NCBI RefSeq assembly: GCF_009601025.1
Contig: NZ_WIVE01000047.1
Coordinates: forward strand, 1-33,050
Length of the DNA: 33,050 nucleotides
DNA from: Roseospira navarrensis
GTDB taxonomy: Bacteria; Pseudomonadota; Alphaproteobacteria; Rhodospirillales; Rhodospirillaceae
Direction: 5' to 3'
Part shown: piece after piece, positions 24,780 to 33,050 of the stretch
Position numbering within the stretch: position 1 is the first letter of the stretch
Layout of the letters: each line of letters opens with the position of its first letter
Notes under the pieces: model-generated
What the model was told of the DNA's origin: nothing
Database searches by the model: none
What the model saw: only the letters and a program-made list of their open reading frames with translations
Made by a program: the position numbers and the translations under genes

Positions 24780-27201
24780 AGATCAATGTCGCCCGCACGC
24801 TGCGCCTGTCCATGATCGCCATGGTGCTCTTGATCGCCGTTGGCGCGACGGTTTCGGCGGTCTCCTTCCACCAGATCACATCACGCCTGAAGGTGGTCAC
24901 GGGCGAGGGGCTGCCAACCTTCAAGCAGGCGGGCACCATCAACAACCTGGTTCGTCGCATCCAGCGAATCGCCCATACCCTTCCGACCAGCGCCGGAGCC
25001 TTCGAGACCGAAACGGCGGTCTTCCGCTTGCGCGATTTGACGGATGATCTGCGTGTGGCCATCCAGGCCCTGGATCCGTTTCGGGTGCCGATCGCGGAAA
25101 AGGCGCGGATGCAGGCCAGCCTGACCCTTGTTGAACGGACCATCGATCATCTCCATGGCCTCAAGCAGCGTCAGGCCAACCGTCGCGGCCAGCTAGAGGA
25201 CGGTCTGTCAGCTTTGCGTGCGGCGCGGACCAACCTGATGTTCGGGGTTGTTGGCGCCGATGGCACGCGCGCCCAACCGGATCTGGCGCGTCGCCTGATG
25301 CGCCTGGTCGACATCACAAATCTGGCCATGGTCGAGACCGATCCTTCGGCAGCGGCGGCCTACCGCAACCGGTTCGAAGCCACGCGGCGCGATCTGCTGG
25401 ACGACCCAGCCCTGTCCGACCGCCTGCGCCAGGCCGTGCGAACGGAAACGGCCCAACTGGCGCCGCTGTTCGAGGCCCGCCTGGAAGAACTGTTGCTTGA
25501 CCTACGCATCGCCGCGGCCATCGAGCGGTTGGTCATCATGGAACGCCTGGTGGCGCAGGTCGAGGCCATTACGGACGACATCGCCACCCTGACCCGAACC
25601 GAGGTCCGCGCGGCCGAGACCCTGGCCGAAACGCGCACCCGAATCGTCATGATCGTCGCCGGGCTGTCGCTGATACTGGCGCTGGCGGCGCTGGTCTATG
25701 TCAACCGGAGGGTGGTCTCGCGCATGCGTGCGGTGCAGACCATGATGCAGGACCACATGGCCGGACAGCGCGACGCGCCCGCGCTGGGCGGCAACGACGA
25801 AATCACCGACATGGCGCGCAGCTTCCACCATTTCGTCCAGGCAACCGACGGCCGCGCGGTCGAGGTGCGCCGCCAGGGCGACCTGATCCGGGCCGTGCTG
25901 GACAGCATGACGGTCGGCGTGGCGGCCTATGACGCCGAGCTGCGGCTGATGGCCTGGAACCGCCAGTTCGTCAAAATCCGCGACTATCCGGAAAACCTGA
26001 TCCACCAGGGGGCCGCGTTAGAGGACCTGATGGCCTATGACATCGCGCGCGGCGAATTTGGTCCCGGCGATCCGGATCGTCTGCTTGCCGAGGTGGTGGA
26101 GACCGCTAGGCGGTTCGAACGCCACGCCTTCGAACGCCAGCGCCCCGACGGCTCGTTTTTCGAGGTGCGCGGCGGCCCCATCGCCGGTGGCGGCTTCGTC
26201 TCCACCTTCGCCGACATCACCGAGCGCAAGCGCACCGAACGCGCCCTGACCCTGGCCATGGAGGAAAACCGCCGGCAGACGGAACGCTTCCGCAACCTGA
26301 CCACCAACCTGCCGGCGATGATCTTCCAGTTCGAATTCCTTCGCCCCGGCCTGCCCCTGATCACCTATGCCAGTCCCTACATGCGCGACGTCTTCGATCT
26401 GGGCGAGGCGGACGAGGCGGTCCTGACCCGACGTGTCATTTCCAGCGTCCATTTGGAGGACCGCGCCCGCGTGCGCACGGCCCTGAACGAGGCGGAGAAC
26501 TCGCGGGGATACTTCCACGAAACCTTCCGGATCCGGGGCAAGGGTGGCGACGAGCGTTGGGTCGAAGCGGCAGCACGCCCGCACCGCTCGGCCAGCGGCG
26601 CCTATCGCTGGGACGGCCTGGGCCTGGACATCACCGAACGCCGCGCCGCTGAAGAGGCCGTGCGCGAAAGCCGGGAAACCCTGATGGCGGTCATGGAAAG
26701 CTCGCCCGTGGGCGCCACCATCGTGCGCGACGGCGGCGACCGCATCACCTACGCCAACCCGGCGATGGCAACGCTGTTCGGGCGCAACCGCGAAGAGCTG
26801 TTAGAGATGCCGCCGCATGAACACTATGCCGACCCGGCGGAGCGCGAGGCCATCACGGTCCGCTTCCGCGCCGGCGAAACCATCCTGAACGAAGACGTCA
26901 CCCTGAAGCGGGCCGACGGCACTCCGGTCCATACCCTGCTGACCCTGGCGCCGGCCGGGGACTGGGGGCACCACTTCGGCTGGGTCTATGACATCACCGA
27001 ACGCAAGCAGGCCGAAAACGCCGTGCGCGCCAAGGTGGAGGAGCTGGAGCAGTTCAACCGCGTGGCCGTGGGGCGTGAGTTGCGCATGATCGCGCTGAAG
27101 CGAGAGATCAACGCCCTGTGCGAGGCCCGGGGCGAGGCGCGCCGCTATGAGATTCCCGAGGACGAGGGCACCGAACCGGCGGGCACGGAGGCCGGCGCGC
27201 G

Positions 27202-27205
<4 letters not shown>
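24776..27205 (+). CDS. Membrane PAS sensor protein without an output domain
   Basis: The 809-aa protein has a transmembrane helix at about 11-30, a helical periplasmic domain of about 260 residues, a second transmembrane helix at about 290-310 and a HAMP linker (about 311-362). Three PAS domains follow (about 370-480, 500-625, 640-750), each ending in DITER or ADITER. A coiled-coil tail (about 755-795, EELEQFNRVAVGRELRMIALK) recurs at the ends of PAS proteins that hand signals to partner kinases. No kinase, GGDEF, EAL or MCP signalling domain is present. It overlaps the BMP gene upstream and the hybrid kinase downstream by ATGA, so it probably couples a periplasmic ligand-binding protein to the kinase. 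Confidence 0.85.
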
Positions 27206-31520
<4,315 letters not shown>

Positions 31521-31524
<4 letters not shown>

Positions 31525-32741
31525 CCGCAGAAAGCGCCATCATGACGACAGAGCCCCCGCCGCTGGCCGATCTGCGCTGCCTTGTCGTGGACGACGAGGC
31601 CTTCATGCGGACCTTGATTACGCGCATTCTGGGTGGATTGGGCGCCAGGGACGTGCGCGCCTGCGAGGATGGACAGGCCGCACTGGTGGTTGTCGGCGAC
31701 GGCGTCGATGTCGTTCTGTGTGACCTGAACATGCCCGGCATGGACGGCATCGAGTTCCTGCGCCATCTGGCGGGGATGAACTATGACGGCGCCGTCGTGC
31801 TGATCAGCGGCGAGGACGAACGCGTCCTTCAGACCGCCAAGACCCTGGCCCAGGCCCACGAACTGCGTGTTCTGGGCGCGGTCGCCAAGCCGGTCACGCC
31901 GGCCGCGCTGGGGACCCTGCTGAAGGACGCCACCCGCCCGACCACCCGGCGCGCCGGGCCGCGGGCGCCCATTGATCCCGTGGCCGTCGAGGAACTGCGC
32001 GAGGCCATCGCGTCCGATCAGTTGACGGTCTTCTTCCAGCCCAAGGCTCGGGTCTCTGATCGGGTCGTCGTCGGGGTCGAATCGCTGGTTCGCTGGCGCC
32101 ATCCGGAACGCGGTCTGGTGCCCCCGGTCGCCTTCGTCGGCGTGGCCGAAGAGGCCGGCCTGATCGACGCCATGACCGACGTCGTCTTCCGTCAGGCCGT
32201 GGCGCAGGGCGGACGCTGGCGCGCGCGCGGACTGGACCTGAAGGTGGCGGTCAACATCTCGGTCGACTCGCTAGGCCGCTACGACCTGCCGGACACGCTG
32301 GTGGGCATCGCCGCGGATGCCGGCCTGCCGCCCTCCCAGATCATGCTGGAGGTCACCGAGAGCCGCCTGATGGCCGACATCAAGAGCCCGCTGGAGGTGC
32401 TGACACGCCTGCGAATGAAGGGCGTCGGGCTGTCCATCGACGACTTCGGCACCGGCCACTCCTCGCTGGAACAACTGCGCCGCATTCCCTTCACGGAACT
32501 GAAGATCGACCGTGCGTTCGTGCACGGCGCGGCGCGCGACAAGGCGGCGCGCGCGATCCTGGAATCAAACGCCTCGCTGGCGCAGAGCCTGGGCATGACC
32601 ACCGTCGCCGAGGGCGCCGAGGACCAGGCCGACGTCACCCTGGTCGCCGCGCTGGGCATCGACCTGATCCAGGGCCACTTCTTTGCCAAACCCATGCCGG
32701 CCGAGGACTTCGACGACTGGCTGGCGGACTGGCGTGGCTGA
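31521..32741 (+). CDS. Response regulator with EAL domain (REC-EAL c-di-GMP phosphodiesterase)
   Basis: The 406-aa protein has an N-terminal receiver (about 17-140) with acidic pocket DDE (24-26), phosphoacceptor Asp68 in CDLNMPGMDG and Lys123 near VAKP. A complete EAL domain follows (about 155-400). All residues needed for c-di-GMP hydrolysis are visible: Glu187 (motif ESL instead of EAL), Asn245, Glu277, Asp307-Asp308, Lys328, Glu364 and Gln384. Their spacing equals that of the well-studied REC-EAL protein RocR. It should degrade c-di-GMP under control of the receiver, most likely phosphorylated through the HPt of the upstream kinase. The start at 31521 overlaps the kinase stop (ATGA); ATG 31542 is an in-frame alternative. 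It is the last gene of the signalling operon. Confidence 0.92.
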
Positions 32742-32826
32742 GTCCGGATCGGCCCCGCCCGACCGGGAGACGCCCCGACCCGACCTGATCTGCCATCCGC
32801 TGCCAATGGACCGGGGCAAACAAAAA

Positions 32827-32913
32827 GGCTCAAATAGCGTTAGCTGTGCATTCCCGGATTTGGCATCATGAAGGACACCGAACGCGGGCAGCGGGCATGG
32901 ATCGGGACACGTT
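32827..32913 (+). repeat. 87-bp direct repeat, copy 1 (degenerate)
   Basis: This segment matches 32964-33050 with six differences in 87 positions. Its internal stems (TAGCG region and GGCATC...GACACC) are imperfect, in contrast to copy 2. The spacing between copies is 137 nt. The remaining intergenic DNA before it (32742-32826) shows nothing recognisable. Confidence 0.8.
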
Positions 32914-32974
32914 TTTGGTTTGGCTGTTGAGCGGCACCCGGGGCAGCACCACCCATTTCGTTTGGCTCAAATAG
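32897..32974 (+). CDS. Short ORF (25 aa) spanning the repeat interval
   Basis: ATG 32897 lies in copy 1 of the direct repeat, and the TAG stop 32972-32974 lies in copy 2. The peptide begins MDRDTF and ends HFVWLK. A purine-rich GCGGGCAGCGGGC precedes the ATG. Copy 2 repeats the ATG and the first codons at 33034 and then runs off the window. It may be a remnant of the 5' end of a transposase-like gene duplicated by the repeat, or merely a chance frame. No homology is recognised. Confidence 0.2.
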   Translation: MDRDTFLVWLLSGTRGSTTHFVWLK

Positions 32975-33050
32975 CGTTCGCTATGCATTCCCGGATTTGG
33001 TATCATGAAGGATACCGAACGCGGGAGGCGGGCATGGATCGGGACACGTT
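32964..33050 (+). repeat. 87-bp direct repeat, copy 2 (perfect stems, cut by window end)
   Basis: Copy 2 carries two perfect inverted repeats: TAGCG-TT-CGCTA at 32972-32983 and GGTATC-ATGAAG-GATACC at 32999-33016. Both are degraded in copy 1. The repeat still matches at the last base of the window, so its true right boundary, and any further copies, lie outside. Confidence 0.8.

Noticed and set aside
32827-33050. CRISPR array
   Set aside because: There are only two copies, the repeat is 87 bp, and it contains protein-start-like sequence. This is unlike 23-50-bp CRISPR repeats with regular spacers.

Overview
The window is very GC-rich, has strong third-position GC bias, and every gene I can support lies on the + strand. 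Gene content suggests an alphaproteobacterium, probably Rhodospirillales-like: a PAS-rich sensor ending in a short coiled-coil tail, a large hybrid histidine kinase, an REC-EAL protein and a Cmr-type CRISPR module. This placement is an inference from style and gene content, not from a marker gene. No rRNA, tRNA, transposase, integrase or phage gene was recognised.

Layout. (1) 1-4167: the tail of an unidentified gene, a metallophosphoesterase reading frame that lacks its N-terminal half, then three tightly packed genes for a radical SAM enzyme, an ATP-grasp ligase and a fold-III PLP enzyme. They look like a small-molecule or amino-acid-modifying pathway and end at a terminator-like hairpin (4216-4243). 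(2) 4347-10520: an apparent carbohydrate operon with an AGE-family (N-acylglucosamine 2-epimerase-like) protein, a protein with two fused DJ-1/PfpI domains, and a GH13 branching-enzyme-like glucanotransferase. A perfect 14-bp hairpin follows. (3) 10716-23428: nine genes that run almost without gaps, many sharing ATGA stop/start overlaps. They encode a SIR2-like protein, an unrecognised 230-aa protein and an SMC/RecF-like ABC ATPase, followed by a complete type III-B CRISPR effector, cmr1, cmr2 (cas10), cmr3, cmr4, cmr5 and cmr6. (4) 23670-32741: a four-gene signalling operon with a secreted BMP-family binding protein, a membrane PAS sensor without an output domain, a hybrid histidine kinase with receiver and HPt domains, and an REC-EAL c-di-GMP phosphodiesterase with all catalytic residues present. 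(5) 32742-33050: intergenic DNA with two copies of an 87-bp direct repeat, the second running off the window.

The most interesting part is region 3. The gene order effector (SIR2), small middle protein, SMC-like ATPase matches the logic of Lamassu/DdmABC and 'ABC three-component' defence systems, and here it appears to share a transcript with an intact Cmr complex. The Cas10 keeps both an HD-type motif and a GGDD cyclase motif, yet no CARF/SAVED effector, Cas6, Cas1, Cas2 or CRISPR array is visible. The trio is therefore a candidate for the missing effector arm of this type III system. The region 1 cassette and the region 4 relay, a binding protein with no transporter feeding a c-di-GMP output, are the next most interesting.
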